The notes below the pieces were generated by a model, which was given only the letters and a program-made list of their open reading frames with translations, had not been told where the DNA came from and did not search any database. The position numbers and the translations under genes are program-made. This document shows, piece by piece, positions 51,719 to 61,691 of a stretch of DNA of 64,000 bases; position 1 is the first letter of the stretch; each line of letters starts with the position of its first letter. The stretch comes from Bog-950 sp044225825 (lineage in GTDB: Bacteria; Bacteroidota; Bacteroidia; Chitinophagales; LD1): contig JBGAIB010000009.1 in assembly GCA_044225825.1 (NCBI GenBank), positions 84,263 to 148,262 of the forward strand, written 5' to 3'.

Positions 51719-54700
51719 GCTTTTGCCTTAGCTGCTTTCGGTTTTTCGCCACTCTTCTGTTTTTTATATTCCATAATGCTCATGTCTACTACATCGCTGT
51801 TGCGCTTGTTCTTGTTTTCTACGTAGTGGATAACAGAAACATACTCTTCTACCACATGTATTTTATCGAGCGGGGTAACCACCATTAGCTGCAAGTGTAG
51901 TTGCTTGCACAACTCCATCAGGTATTTCGATTTTTCAGGGTCCAGTTTGCTGAATGCCTCATCCACTGCAATAAAGCGGAACGAACGCGCTGCACTGCCA
52001 CTTTGGTTAATGCCAAACTGATGTGCAATGGCGCTACCCAGGATGGTATAGGTTAGCTGGGCGGCCTGTCCGCCACTTAAACTGCCGCTGCTTTCGTATA
52101 CGTTGCTGATCTGGTTGTCTTCGGCGTAGTGTTCGGTAGCTTTAAATTCCATCCAGTTGCGCACATCGGTAACGCGCTTGCGCCAAGGGTCGTTCTTTTG
52201 CAATTCTTCCACAAACGGACGAATGACATTGGTGAAATGCTCCTCCAGGTAGGCGATATCGTTTAATGCCAATTTTTGGGTGTTGGGTACCCATTCTTTC
52301 ATGCGCTTCCGGAAATCGGTGATTTCGGGAATGCGGGTTTGGTTGAATTGCAGTTGAATGTAAGTGTCCGGATTAATGTTGAAGCGGATACGTTTCAGTG
52401 AACGGTTAATGTTTTCGATACTATCCTTAATGCCGGTTTCCTGTTCGTATAATTTGTTCTGGAAACTGCTAAGATCCTTAATAACGCTATTGTTTAATTC
52501 ATTCTTAAAGCGTTTTTCGAACTCTGCAACTTTTTCCTCCTTAATGCCTTTATACAGGTCCACAAATTCTTTCAGGTATTCGGGCTTGGCCTTCAGGTTG
52601 TGGGTTTCGTCCATCCATTCGGGGAACTTCTCCTGAATTTCGCGGCTCGGGCGCAGGTAGCGATCCATGGCTTCGTTGATGGTGCTAAAGGCTTTGCCAT
52701 GTGTTTTTTCGATTTCCTCCAGTTCTTCCTTCAATTTCTGCAGGGTATTCTTCTCTGCCGTATATACATCATCTGCCGAGGTTTGCAGTTCGCTGATGAG
52801 TGTACTGTACTTGGCAAACTCTTTGTTCAGGTCTACATGTTTGCTGAACTCCTGGATGGTGTTGCTTAGTAGGCGCACTTTTTCACTCAGGTCTTCGCGC
52901 TCTTTTGTTTTAAGGCGGATGTCCCCAATGATATCTTCCAGTGTTTTTTCGATCTGGCGCTTAGCTTCTTCCTTAAGCTTGAGTTTCTTCTCAATATCGT
53001 CCAGTGTGCTGTTCTTCTTCAGCAGTTCTTTCTTTTCGGTTTCCTTGTCTGCAATTTTTTGCGAGCACTCTTTCCAGTCAATTAAACGGAAATCATTGTA
53101 TTCGCCGAGGCGGCGCAGCGAGTCCAGTGCTTCGTTTTCAATTTCCGTTTTGCTGTTCAGGTCGTTAATGCGCGACTCTAACTGTTGCAGGTCTGTACCC
53201 AGGGTATTGCCTTCGCGTTGCAGGGCAACTACTTTATCGCGGTTGTTCCAACCTAATACATGGTTGGCAGCGCCGGTTTTAAACTTGCTATCGTCCTTTT
53301 CGTGGCGTTTTTTGTTTTTAATGAGGCCGGTTTGGGTCATGGCTTTTTCCAACCGGGCAAACTCTTCAATTTTCTCGCAGCATACATAATCAAAACTGCG
53401 GGTAATAAAATCTTCGGCCCAATCGCTGTAAGGGCTCTTGGGGTTAAAATTTAGTTTGGTAACCACCGAGTTTTCCTCCGCGTTGGTCATGCTCTTCAGG
53501 TAATCCTGGTTAGGATCAACCCGATAGTAAACCAACTTACCGCCCAGGTCGTTGTTGTTTACAAATTTGTTTACATCGCGGTAATATTTTTCAGGCACTA
53601 CCAGGCATTTGCCAAAACTGTGTAACAGTTTCTCGATAGCCATTTCCCAATCCTGCTCTTCCTTCCGCACTTCTATCAACTCGCCAACAAAAGGCAGTTC
53701 ATCCTCACCGGCTTTTACATAATCCATTATGCGCTGGCGTATCTGCGAGGTTATACCGGTAATTTTATCCTTGCGCTTCTGCAGGTATTCGATGTCGTTT
53801 TTAATTTCGTCGAAGCGGGCCTGCTTTACGCGGTGCTCCTGTTTGGCATCCAGCAACAGTGTTTCCAGTTCTTTTTTGGTTTCGAACGATTTGTTGCGTG
53901 CCTTCTCGATAGCCTTGTGATTAGCTGCAAACGATTTTTCGGAAGGATCTTTAGGTAAACCGCACATCGCCGCCAGTTTGTTGTATTCGGCTACCTGCTT
54001 TTTACGCTGCTCCATTTCCTGTTCCAGCCCCTTAACCGCAGTTGCAATATCTTTTAATTGTGCGGCAGTGGGATCCTTCTCCTTTGCAAGGTTAAGGTTC
54101 AATATTTCTGTTTCAATTTCGTTTTTGTCGCTGTCGTGTTTGCTTTTTTTATTGCCCAGCAATTCCAGGTCTGTATCAATGTTACGGATCTGTTGTTCGT
54201 TGTATTCCTTCTGGCGAATTTTAAACCAGGCGCGAATAGTATCGATTTTGTTCTCCGCGTTTTTTATTTCCTGATAGAGTGTTTCGTAAGCAAAGTAGTT
54301 GTTGTAAATAGGTTCCAGCAATTCTAACTGACACTTCGATTTTTCGATACTGCGGTGTGCTGTCAGCAGGTTCTGGTAGTTTTCCAGCAGCGATTTGAAT
54401 TCGTTTTCAATGTCGCTTTCCTCCAGCATATTGGTGCGGATAAAGTCATCGAGGTTGCCGAGCACTTTTATTCCCACCGTTTGGTTGAACAGGTTTAATG
54501 CCTTTTCGCTCTTCATGCCCATGTCTTCAATCAGCTTTTGGCTGTATTGACTGAACGAATCGAAGAACCACACTTTACCACCTGCTTTTAATTTTTTGCG
54601 CCACTCGCCTTTGCTATCGAACTGAATGTCGGTTTCAATTTTCAAGGCGCGGTTGGCAACCACGTACTCACGTTGCAGCGTATTGTTTTTAAAATAGCGC

Positions 54701-55107
54701 ACCTGAAAAATGGTGAGGTTAGCCGTGTCGCTGCTTACAAAGTTGGCCAGTATAATGGAGTAGAGATTAGTGCGGTCCGGACGCAACTTACTCACCTTAG
54801 AGGCATAGGAATCTTCATCCTGTGTACGGCCATAATGCCCTTCAACATAACTCTCTTCGGTACGCTCTTTCTTTTTTTCGGCACCTGACGATTGGTTATA
54901 GAAACGCTGTGTAGAAGGCACCAGCAAGGTTAGCAGGGCATCTACAATAGTAGTTTTACCTGATCCGTTGGCACCTGTAAGCAGACTGCTTTGGGTGGCC
55001 GGGTCAAGGGTATATATCTTTTCGTCGAAGGTGCCCCAGTTATAAACCTGTAGGTAGTTTAACCGGAATCCCGCGCTGTCTTGTTTGGTATCAAACAGTG
55101 TCCACAT
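51715..55107 (-). CDS. jetC: JetC, SMC-like ATPase of a Wadjet/MksBEF-type complex
   Basis: A 1130-residue SMC-family protein. ATP-binding head 1 has Walker A GANGSGKTT (residues 45-53). Long coiled coils (~260-460, ~640-860) flank a hinge-like region (~465-560, with GELIEVRKEEQDWEMAIEK). Head 2 has signature SGSLSGGQAAQL and Walker B FRFIAVDEAFSKLD. Lys-rich tail. In Wadjet this subunit extrudes DNA loops to detect circular plasmids. It is encoded last in the jetA-B-C operon, its start overlapping jetB by 17 bp. No jetD follows; the next gene is convergent. Confidence 0.92.
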   Translation of the reverse strand: MWTLFDTKQDSAGFRLNYLQVYNWGTFDEKIYTLDPATQSSLLTGANGSGKTTIVDALLTLLVPSTQRFYNQSSGAEKKKERTEESYVEGHYGRTQDEDSYASKVSKLRPDRTNLYSIILANFVSSDTANLTIFQVRYFKNNTLQREYVVANRALKIETDIQFDSKGEWRKKLKAGGKVWFFDSFSQYSQKLIEDMGMKSEKALNLFNQTVGIKVLGNLDDFIRTNMLEESDIENEFKSLLENYQNLLTAHRSIEKSKCQLELLEPIYNNYFAYETLYQEIKNAENKIDTIRAWFKIRQKEYNEQQIRNIDTDLELLGNKKSKHDSDKNEIETEILNLNLAKEKDPTAAQLKDIATAVKGLEQEMEQRKKQVAEYNKLAAMCGLPKDPSEKSFAANHKAIEKARNKSFETKKELETLLLDAKQEHRVKQARFDEIKNDIEYLQKRKDKITGITSQIRQRIMDYVKAGEDELPFVGELIEVRKEEQDWEMAIEKLLHSFGKCLVVPEKYYRDVNKFVNNNDLGGKLVYYRVDPNQDYLKSMTNAEENSVVTKLNFNPKSPYSDWAEDFITRSFDYVCCEKIEEFARLEKAMTQTGLIKNKKRHEKDDSKFKTGAANHVLGWNNRDKVVALQREGNTLGTDLQQLESRINDLNSKTEIENEALDSLRRLGEYNDFRLIDWKECSQKIADKETEKKELLKKNSTLDDIEKKLKLKEEAKRQIEKTLEDIIGDIRLKTKEREDLSEKVRLLSNTIQEFSKHVDLNKEFAKYSTLISELQTSADDVYTAEKNTLQKLKEELEEIEKTHGKAFSTINEAMDRYLRPSREIQEKFPEWMDETHNLKAKPEYLKEFVDLYKGIKEEKVAEFEKRFKNELNNSVIKDLSSFQNKLYEQETGIKDSIENINRSLKRIRFNINPDTYIQLQFNQTRIPEITDFRKRMKEWVPNTQKLALNDIAYLEEHFTNVIRPFVEELQKNDPWRKRVTDVRNWMEFKATEHYAEDNQISNVYESSGSLSGGQAAQLTYTILGSAIAHQFGINQSGSAARSFRFIAVDEAFSKLDPEKSKYLMELCKQLHLQLMVVTPLDKIHVVEEYVSVIHYVENKNKRNSDVVDMSIMEYKKQKSGEKPKAAKAKA

Positions 55108-55678
55108 GCTGCTTCAATTTTATTTTCAACTCTTCCAGTTTCTCGTTACTGATTTTTGCTTTGATAATACGTTTTACTTCGTACTGCGTATTATCGGCAT
55201 TCAGTTTGTCTTCTTTGTTGGTGTGCAAAAAGCCCAGGTTGCCCGCCTGTGTAATCAGGTTGTCGAATTTATCGAGCAGGCGTTTGCGGTTGGCTTTGTC
55301 TTTAAAGAATAAATCAATCCGTTCCTTTATCTGTTTACCGGTAACATACAATTTATCGGTACTCATCTTTACCTCATTCTCATCCAGCCATTCGCGGAGC
55401 AATACACACAACAGGCTCATTTCGTAGGTGAGCGGTATTTTGCGTATTAGTTGTATAGGGCGCGTTTTGTCGTCCTCATTAAATTCCATTTGCTTGAGGT
55501 ACGCATATCCATCCTGACGGTTCAAAATAAGTTCAATACCAATTTTGGCATAATACTCCCGTACCGATGTTTCGTAGTTCAATACATCGTTCCAGTATTT
55601 TTTGTCGTCGTCGTATATAACACTCTGCAGCAGCTTAATGATCACCGATGCATAGGCTTCTGTTTTTCCGTTACTCAT
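55091..55678 (-). CDS. jetB: JetB, kite subunit (DUF4194)
   Basis: A 195-residue protein with the DUF4194/MksE-like pattern: KYWNDVLNYETSVREYYAKI, LNRQDGYAYLKQ, PIQLIRKIPLTYEMSLLCVL, KEDLYVTGKQI-type end. It is the winged-helix kite partner of JetA and JetC. The start ATG overlaps the jetA stop (ATGA), and its end overlaps jetC. Length normal. Confidence 0.9.
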   Translation of the reverse strand: MSNGKTEAYASVIIKLLQSVIYDDDKKYWNDVLNYETSVREYYAKIGIELILNRQDGYAYLKQMEFNEDDKTRPIQLIRKIPLTYEMSLLCVLLREWLDENEVKMSTDKLYVTGKQIKERIDLFFKDKANRKRLLDKFDNLITQAGNLGFLHTNKEDKLNADNTQYEVKRIIKAKISNEKLEELKIKLKQHVDTV

Positions 55679-57156
55679 TTCGTAAAAATTATTTCTGGTA
55701 ATCGAATGGCTTTGGCGCCTTTATCGTCAATGTGTATCAGTTCTTCCTTATCGCGGTTAATAAACGACTTAGGGCTTTGGGTAGCGATGTTTACATAGGT
55801 TAATACTTCCGACAAACCTTTTGTTACCGGGTATTTTTCAACTACATCTTTCAGCGTTACCTGTTTTTTCTTTTTCAGGGTTTCGGCTACGTTGTTTTCC
55901 AGTTGCTCTTTATCTATAAAGAACTGGCCTACCAGGTTGTTTAAATCAAGGCTTGTTAAGTCTACATCGGCTGTCTTCAAAGCTTTAGCAGCTATAAAGC
56001 TATCCTGCGGTTCTTCGGTAAGCGGGCGTTCCATACTTAACTCTATTTCAGGTAGCCCTTCTATTTCAATAAAGCTATCGCCTTTAGGTGGATTGTCCTT
56101 TGCTTTCAGGGCATCTGTTTTTATCTCGTTGATTAAACGGATAGCAGTTTTGCGTTCCAATAAACTCTTTTCGGCCAAAACTTTATTGAGTTTATCGGCC
56201 AACTTGTGATACGAGTTGCGCACCCGGGTGCCTTCGCGGTTCAGGTAAATACGGAGGTGAATCAGGAAGGGGTCCTCGACTTCTATTTTGCGTTCTTGCA
56301 GAATAATGATCACCTTGCGTATCAACTCGGTCAATTCATCCTTGCTACTGTCATCCAAAAGGTGGCGGTAAAACGCTTCAAAACTTTTCCCCTGGTCGGT
56401 GCTGCGCAAATCGTCTAGAGCGTCAAGGGTATAGTTCAGGATATTTCCCTTGCTCATTTCCAGGTTGGTCTGCTTCTCGTAAATAGTGTTTTTAATTACG
56501 TTGAAGTTTTCTTCCACTTCGCGGAAATCGGCCAGCAGGCTGCGCGCCAGTTTGCTAACCTCGTTAAAGCGGGATTTTACGTAGTAGTCCTCGGCGCTTA
56601 CAACTTTTTGCTCTATTTCCAGCTTACGGATTTCGGCCTCCAGTTCGCGTTTCCGCAAGCGCAGCGCTTCAGCTTTTTCTTTCCAGTCCTCTGTGCTGTT
56701 CTCTGCAATTTCGCGCAGCTTGTTGAAGATGTCCATAAACTTGCTCTCAGCGCTTATGAAGTCTTCTTTGCGCAGGCTGTCCATCCACTGCAATACTTTT
56801 TCGCTGTGGCTGGTAAGGCTGTGCTGGTACATACCCTTCTCATCAGGCTCAAAGGTGATAAAGCCCTGGTCGCTCCATTTACGGATCAGCAATTCTGCCT
56901 TTTCGCTGCTGTCGAGTACCTGCTGTAGGTCGTTATCATCTTCTTCTATATAGTCGCGGAAGCTGATTTTATCTAAAACAGAGGCCAGGCGGCGCACCAG
57001 TTCGGTATGTGGTACAAAGCCAACGGGCGTCTGCTTAAACTCTCTGCGCAAAAAGAATAAGATGAGCGGGGCTGATTTAGCCCTGAACAGTTTTATAGCA
57101 GCCGGTGCGTTTCTCGATTCAAACAGCGATCTTAAACGTTCATATTCCTCAAACAC
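55675..57156 (-). CDS. jetA: JetA, kleisin subunit (DUF3375)
   Basis: A 493-residue protein of the DUF3375/MksF family. Its N-terminus MFEEYERLRSLFESRNAPAA, then LILFFLRREFK and SDQGFITFEP, and the middle coiled coil (~150-280) are typical of the kleisin that bridges the JetC heads and binds JetB. It is first in the operon. The divergent GH1 gene leaves a 148-bp gap holding the promoters. JetA is shared with MksF, so the complex could be a condensin-like MksBEF instead of an anti-plasmid Wadjet system. Confidence 0.9.
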   Translation of the reverse strand: MFEEYERLRSLFESRNAPAAIKLFRAKSAPLILFFLRREFKQTPVGFVPHTELVRRLASVLDKISFRDYIEEDDNDLQQVLDSSEKAELLIRKWSDQGFITFEPDEKGMYQHSLTSHSEKVLQWMDSLRKEDFISAESKFMDIFNKLREIAENSTEDWKEKAEALRLRKRELEAEIRKLEIEQKVVSAEDYYVKSRFNEVSKLARSLLADFREVEENFNVIKNTIYEKQTNLEMSKGNILNYTLDALDDLRSTDQGKSFEAFYRHLLDDSSKDELTELIRKVIIILQERKIEVEDPFLIHLRIYLNREGTRVRNSYHKLADKLNKVLAEKSLLERKTAIRLINEIKTDALKAKDNPPKGDSFIEIEGLPEIELSMERPLTEEPQDSFIAAKALKTADVDLTSLDLNNLVGQFFIDKEQLENNVAETLKKKKQVTLKDVVEKYPVTKGLSEVLTYVNIATQSPKSFINRDKEELIHIDDKGAKAIRLPEIIFTK

Positions 57157-57304
57157 GGCGGTAATATATCCAGAGATTTGGTTGTACCCGAGGCAGGTGG
57201 AAAAACCGTTGTTTTACGGGGATAAATTTTGTTGGGCGAGGGCTCGGTATCCCAGCAGGTTTAGTAGGTTTATGGGCGTACATTTACCTAACTTTCACTT
57301 ACTT

Positions 57305-58735
57305 ATGACCCGCGAAGAATTCATGAAACTAGCTGCTGTGCTCGGTGTTGGCACGGCGCTTCCAGAAACCTTATTGGCAGCAGCTGATTTTAACAAGGTG
57401 TTAAAACGCAGCGATTTCGGCAAAGACTTTGTATGGGGAACCGCTACTGCAAGTTACCAGATTGAAGGTGGCTGGAATGAGGACGGCAAGGGAGAGTCGA
57501 ACTGGGATTACTTTACACATCACACACGCAAAGTTAAAACGCACGAAACAGGTGATGTGGCAGATGACTTTTACCACCGGTATGAGAGTGATCTGCAATT
57601 AATGAAGGAGATGAATATTCCGGCCTACCGGTTTTCGCTTTCCTGGCCAAGGCTTATACCAACAGGTTCAGGCGCTTTTAATCAAAAAGGCATCGACTTT
57701 TATAATAAGGTAATTGATTCATGTTTGGCAAAAGGTATTGAGCCCTGGGTAACCTGTTACCATTGGGATATGCCGCAAGCGCTTGAAGCAAAAGGCGGAT
57801 GGATGAACCGCGATATGCTTGCGCGGTTTGAAGAATATGTGGACCTGTGTGCCCGCAGTTTTGGCGACCGGGTGAAACGCTGGATGGTATTGAACGAGCC
57901 TGTGAGCTATGCCGTGGGAGGGTATCTGGTAGGTGTGCATCCGCCAGGCAAGTTTGGATTGAAGAGTTTTTATAAAGCGGTGCATACTATTACCATGAGC
58001 CAGGCTGCCGGCGGGCGGGTTTTACGCAGCCTTGTGAAGGATGCTAAAATAGGCACTACTTACAGTTGTATGCCGGTTGACGGCTGGAAGGATAAGCCTG
58101 CGAACATAGCTGCAGCAAAACGGGTGGATGTTATAGCCAACCGTTTGTTTATTGAGCCGGTACTGGGATTAGGTTACCCGGTTAACGATTTGCCTGCCTT
58201 GAAGCACGTAGAAAAGTATATACAAGCAGGGGATGAAGAGAAAATAAAGTTTGACTTCGACTTTATAGGCTTGCAGAACTATACCCGTTGGGTGGTGAAG
58301 TATTTTGGGCTTATACCTGCAGTACATGCACTGAATATTAAGCCTGAAAGAATGGGGCATGATTTAACCGAGATGGGATGGGAAGTGTATCCGGAAGGTA
58401 TGTATCGCATTATTAAGCAGTTTGCCGCCTATAAAGGGGTAAAGGAGATAGTGCTTACCGAAAGCGGTGCAGCGTTTAAAGATGAACTGGTAAATGGAGA
58501 AATTAATGATGAGAAGCGGATACAATATTTGAAAGATTACCTGCAACAGGTATTGAAGGCAAAGCAGGAAGGCATAAACCTCACCGGTTATTTTATCTGG
58601 AGTTTTCTGGACAATTTTGAGTGGGCTGAAGGATATCGTCCGAAGCTGGGCCTGGTGGGTGTTGATTTCAAAACTCAACAGCGCATCATAAAAGCCTCGG
58701 GGAAATGGTATAGCCAGTTTTTAAGCGGGAAGTAA
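57305..58735 (+). CDS. Exported GH1 beta-glucosidase
   Basis: A protein of 476 residues from ATG 57305; the frame is open for 81 more codons upstream, but these run into jetA and do not resemble the family. The N-terminal ~25 residues (MTREEFMKLAAVLGVGTALP) look like a Tat-like or ordinary signal. It is a GH1 TIM barrel with acid/base Glu198 (MVLNEP) and nucleophile Glu386 (VLTESGA, a variant of the usual TENG). TATASYQIEGGWNEDGKG and FIWSFLDNFEW are also seen. It would release glucose or similar sugars from beta-glycosides. Confidence 0.92.
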   Translation: MTREEFMKLAAVLGVGTALPETLLAAADFNKVLKRSDFGKDFVWGTATASYQIEGGWNEDGKGESNWDYFTHHTRKVKTHETGDVADDFYHRYESDLQLMKEMNIPAYRFSLSWPRLIPTGSGAFNQKGIDFYNKVIDSCLAKGIEPWVTCYHWDMPQALEAKGGWMNRDMLARFEEYVDLCARSFGDRVKRWMVLNEPVSYAVGGYLVGVHPPGKFGLKSFYKAVHTITMSQAAGGRVLRSLVKDAKIGTTYSCMPVDGWKDKPANIAAAKRVDVIANRLFIEPVLGLGYPVNDLPALKHVEKYIQAGDEEKIKFDFDFIGLQNYTRWVVKYFGLIPAVHALNIKPERMGHDLTEMGWEVYPEGMYRIIKQFAAYKGVKEIVLTESGAAFKDELVNGEINDEKRIQYLKDYLQQVLKAKQEGINLTGYFIWSFLDNFEWAEGYRPKLGLVGVDFKTQQRIIKASGKWYSQFLSGK

Positions 58736-58768
58736 TGAGCAGATTAGATTTACATTAAACTTGATAGG

Positions 58769-59542
58769 ATGCAGTATACCTTAATTACCGGCGCCAGCAA
58801 AGGACTGGGGAAAGCATTTGCTTATGAATGTGCCGGCCGCGGCATGAATCTGTTGTTAACGGCCCGTTCCACGCATTTGCTGGAGCCAATGGCCGAAGAG
58901 TTACGCAAAAAGAAGGTGCGGGTAGAGACCCATAGCTGCGATTTGCTGGATCACGTAGCCTACAAGAAGATATTTGATTGGGTAAAGGCGGAAGGGTTTA
59001 GAGTTAACATGCTAATTAATAATGCCGGAATGGGTTTTTACGGGCAGTTTGAAGAACAGCCACTCGAGAAACATCTGGAAGTGATGCACCTGAATGTGGA
59101 TGCCATGGTAAAAATGGCACACGAGTTTTTGAATAACAGTGATCCATCGCAACGCCGCTATTTGTTGAATGTAGTAAGTATGGGTGCCTATTTGCCTGTT
59201 CCTTACATGGCCATTTATGCTGCCTCCAAAGCTTTTATGCTTTCTTTTTCGAATGCTATACGGCATGAACTGAGGGCAAAGAATGTATATGTATCAGCAC
59301 TATGCCCGGGTGGTGTAGAGACCGAATTTTTTGGGCCTGCGCAAATGGATAACATCGCCAAGCGCAATGCACGGTTTATGATGAGCGCCGCTGAAGTAGC
59401 TAAAGAGGGGTTGGAAGGGGTGTTGCGTAATAAAATGGAAGTGGTGCCGGGTTTCAGCAATAAAATAGGTGCCTTTGCATCGAAACATGCTCCACAGGGA
59501 CTGGTGATTGCCCAGGCGGCTAATATGTACAAACCGGATTAA
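58769..59542 (+). CDS. Short-chain dehydrogenase/reductase
   Basis: A 257-residue classical SDR: TGASKGLG near the N-terminus for NAD(P) binding, NNAG, and the catalytic Ser plus YAASK. It follows the GH1 gene by 33 bp. Substrate unknown. Its stop abuts the convergent epimerase-like gene with no bases in between. Confidence 0.9.
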   Translation: MQYTLITGASKGLGKAFAYECAGRGMNLLLTARSTHLLEPMAEELRKKKVRVETHSCDLLDHVAYKKIFDWVKAEGFRVNMLINNAGMGFYGQFEEQPLEKHLEVMHLNVDAMVKMAHEFLNNSDPSQRRYLLNVVSMGAYLPVPYMAIYAASKAFMLSFSNAIRHELRAKNVYVSALCPGGVETEFFGPAQMDNIAKRNARFMMSAAEVAKEGLEGVLRNKMEVVPGFSNKIGAFASKHAPQGLVIAQAANMYKPD

Positions 59543-60541
59543 TTACTTCTTTAACGTACGATACCAGGCCACAGTTCGCTCCAAACCTTCGTGCAGTTTT
59601 ACCCGGGGGCGGTAACCGATTTCCTGCATGGCTTTTTTAGGCGAGAAGTGAATGTCGTGCGTAGCTGTTTTTACGATGTAGGTGCTGATGATGGGCATTT
59701 TTTTTCGTAAAGCGGCAAAGTGCAGGGCATCGATCATAAACGCTATCGGAGCTAATACAAATTTTGGTACAGAGGCGGGTTTTATGTCCACCCCTAATTT
59801 TTCGGCAAACAGGGTAAACAAATCTTTGGTGTGAATGAACGATGGGTCGTCGTCGGCAATAACATAGGTATTGCCTGCAGCAGCGGGGTGCGTTCCCGCG
59901 CAAACCAGGCCATGCGCCAGATTGTCTACATATACGTATCCTAATTTATTTGTTCCGCTGCCTACATAGGCTAAAAATTGTTTTTGCTCAATACGTTGTA
60001 ATATTTCGCGGCTGGTAAGCATATCGTGAGGGCCAAAGATTTGAAAGCCTGGCCGCACAATTACCATTTCGATTTGCTGTTTATGCGCGGCCAGTAATTC
60101 CTCGCACCGTATTTTGGAAACAATGTAGGGCCGCGTAAACCGGTCAGGTTGCATGAGCGGTGTAGATTCATCGGCGTTGGTAAAGTGCCTGAAGCCGTGT
60201 ACCACCAGCGAACTCATAAACACAAAACGACGCACCTTGCTGTGGATAGCTTCGTTCAGTAGATTTTGTGTGCCGTTATAATTTACATTAAATATATTTT
60301 GTGTCCATGCTGCCGAAGGTAATGCTGCCAGGTGGTAAACAACCTCTATATCATTCAGTATTCCTTTTAAAGTTTCAGGTTTTGTAATATCAGCGTATAT
60401 CAGTTTGCAGTCTGCTCCTTCCAGCGTATGAAGCGGGGTGCCGGGCAATATCATGGCACTTACACGGTGACCTTCCTTAATAAGTAGTTTAGTTAGGTTG
60501 CTGCCAATAAAACCGTTGGCGCCGGTTACTAATATATTCAT
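59543..60541 (-). CDS. NAD-dependent epimerase/dehydratase-like (extended SDR)
   Basis: A 332-residue Rossmann protein: TGANGFIG at the N-terminus, MSSLVVHG, then YIVSK (Tyr-x3-Lys), and RPGFQIFGPHD. It resembles 3-beta-hydroxysteroid dehydrogenase or nucleoside-sugar epimerase-like SDRs. It lies 7 bp after the CPBP gene, so they form an operon. Substrate unknown. Confidence 0.88.
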   Translation of the reverse strand: MNILVTGANGFIGSNLTKLLIKEGHRVSAMILPGTPLHTLEGADCKLIYADITKPETLKGILNDIEVVYHLAALPSAAWTQNIFNVNYNGTQNLLNEAIHSKVRRFVFMSSLVVHGFRHFTNADESTPLMQPDRFTRPYIVSKIRCEELLAAHKQQIEMVIVRPGFQIFGPHDMLTSREILQRIEQKQFLAYVGSGTNKLGYVYVDNLAHGLVCAGTHPAAAGNTYVIADDDPSFIHTKDLFTLFAEKLGVDIKPASVPKFVLAPIAFMIDALHFAALRKKMPIISTYIVKTATHDIHFSPKKAMQEIGYRPRVKLHEGLERTVAWYRTLKK

Positions 60542-60548
60542 GTGCAGC

Positions 60549-61319
60549 TCAGATAAAATTATGCGGTAACATGTGCAGGCGTTGCAGGATAAAGAAATCC
60601 ATAAATACGTTCATTAAAAAATGGATAAGCATGCCGTACCAGATAGAATTAAAGCGGATGGCCACATAGCCAAATACAGGACCAAACAAAGCAGCCATCA
60701 AAACTTCCGTTCCCGGTTTACCAATATGGAACAACGTGGTAATTACAGTTTGAATCAGGATGATGGTTACAATTTCGCGCGTTTGAGGCTTGCTGCTGAG
60801 ATAGCCGAACTGCAGGTAGCCGCGGTAAAAGGTTTCGTAGCTAAAAAAATAAAAGAAGTAAGCGCATTGATACAGGGCAAACATCAGAAAACTGCTGCCG
60901 ATTAGTTTTGAAAGGGGGTACTCTGCCTGCAGCACCGGTTCGGCAGAGGAAAACCAGGTGGAGGCCAGGACCAGTGGATAAACTACTGCACAAACGAGCA
61001 AGGCCGTACGGTTATAACTGTGTCGCCAGCACAACTGCACAAAATTTATCCGCAGGTAATAATGGGCTATCAGCCAGGGGGCTACTATATATAGAAGGAC
61101 GGTAACTGCAAATTGGTAGAAATACTGATAAAGGTCGAGGTTGGGATTGTCGCTTCCTCCAAAAAGTGCATGAAATACTACCAAATCCTTCGAATAAGGG
61201 CCTTTATTGGTATACCAAAGCGCTAAAATCCAATAGCTAATGGTGAGTAATGCCGTGCTTAGCACAACAATGATCCGATGTTTTTGTAGTTGGGCAGGCG
61301 TTCGGGCGATAAGGTCCAT
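60549..61319 (-). CDS. CPBP-family membrane protein (Rce1-like)
   Basis: A protein of 256 residues from ATG 61319 (MDLIARTPAQLQK); an upstream ATG at 61442 is also in frame. About six to seven TM helices. CPBP motifs: YETFYRGYL (usual EExxxR, but the first Glu is Tyr), TLFHIGKPG and LIHFLMN. Loss of the first Glu may weaken protease activity or reflect subfamily variation. It may cleave membrane substrates or act in peptide modification. It leads an operon with the extended SDR. Confidence 0.82.
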   Translation of the reverse strand: MDLIARTPAQLQKHRIIVVLSTALLTISYWILALWYTNKGPYSKDLVVFHALFGGSDNPNLDLYQYFYQFAVTVLLYIVAPWLIAHYYLRINFVQLCWRHSYNRTALLVCAVVYPLVLASTWFSSAEPVLQAEYPLSKLIGSSFLMFALYQCAYFFYFFSYETFYRGYLQFGYLSSKPQTREIVTIILIQTVITTLFHIGKPGTEVLMAALFGPVFGYVAIRFNSIWYGMLIHFLMNVFMDFFILQRLHMLPHNFI

Positions 61320-61617
61320 GGCATGAAAATAGATTTTTGAAAGAGGCTTCGCAACCCCCTGATAAAGAAAGTAAAAAGAAAACCAGCCGGGTTCGGTTCT
61401 GGCGGTTGATTGACTGCCATGTTGTGACAAGTTCAGGAGCAAAATCGGACGGTTAGATGTTTAGAGGGCATTTAGGCGTTATAACGTTTAGTTTCAGATT
61501 TTATGGAATTGTTGAAGTTTTGAGAGGGCGATATCTTGTTTTATAGGGGATTCCGGCAGTAGGGGAAGATCCGGATTTTATGATTACCCCTCGTTTTTTG
61601 AAGAAATCTGCAAGGAT

Positions 61618-61653
61618 TTTGTGACGCCACAGCGGACGGGGCGGTTATATTTG
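61618..61653 (+). promoter_or_regulatory. Candidate promoter TTTG, 24 bp, TATATTTG
   Basis: TATATTTG at 61646-61653 is a good TAnnTTTG -7 element, and TTTG at 61618-61621 could be the -33 box, although the gap is slightly long. The start codon of the repeat protein is 38 bp downstream. No gene is seen in 61320-61691 otherwise. Confidence 0.5.
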
Positions 61654-61691
61654 CCAGTCCTTAAAATAAGGATAGTATAAACCCTAGTTCT

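Noticed and set aside
52667..53389. 240-residue Ser-rich plus-strand frame inside jetC
   Set aside because: Antisense of a coiled coil; no start context or recognisable domain.
51715..55107. Assignment as SbcC exonuclease subunit
   Set aside because: Neighbouring DUF3375 and DUF4194 genes and absence of SbcD point to JetC/MksB.
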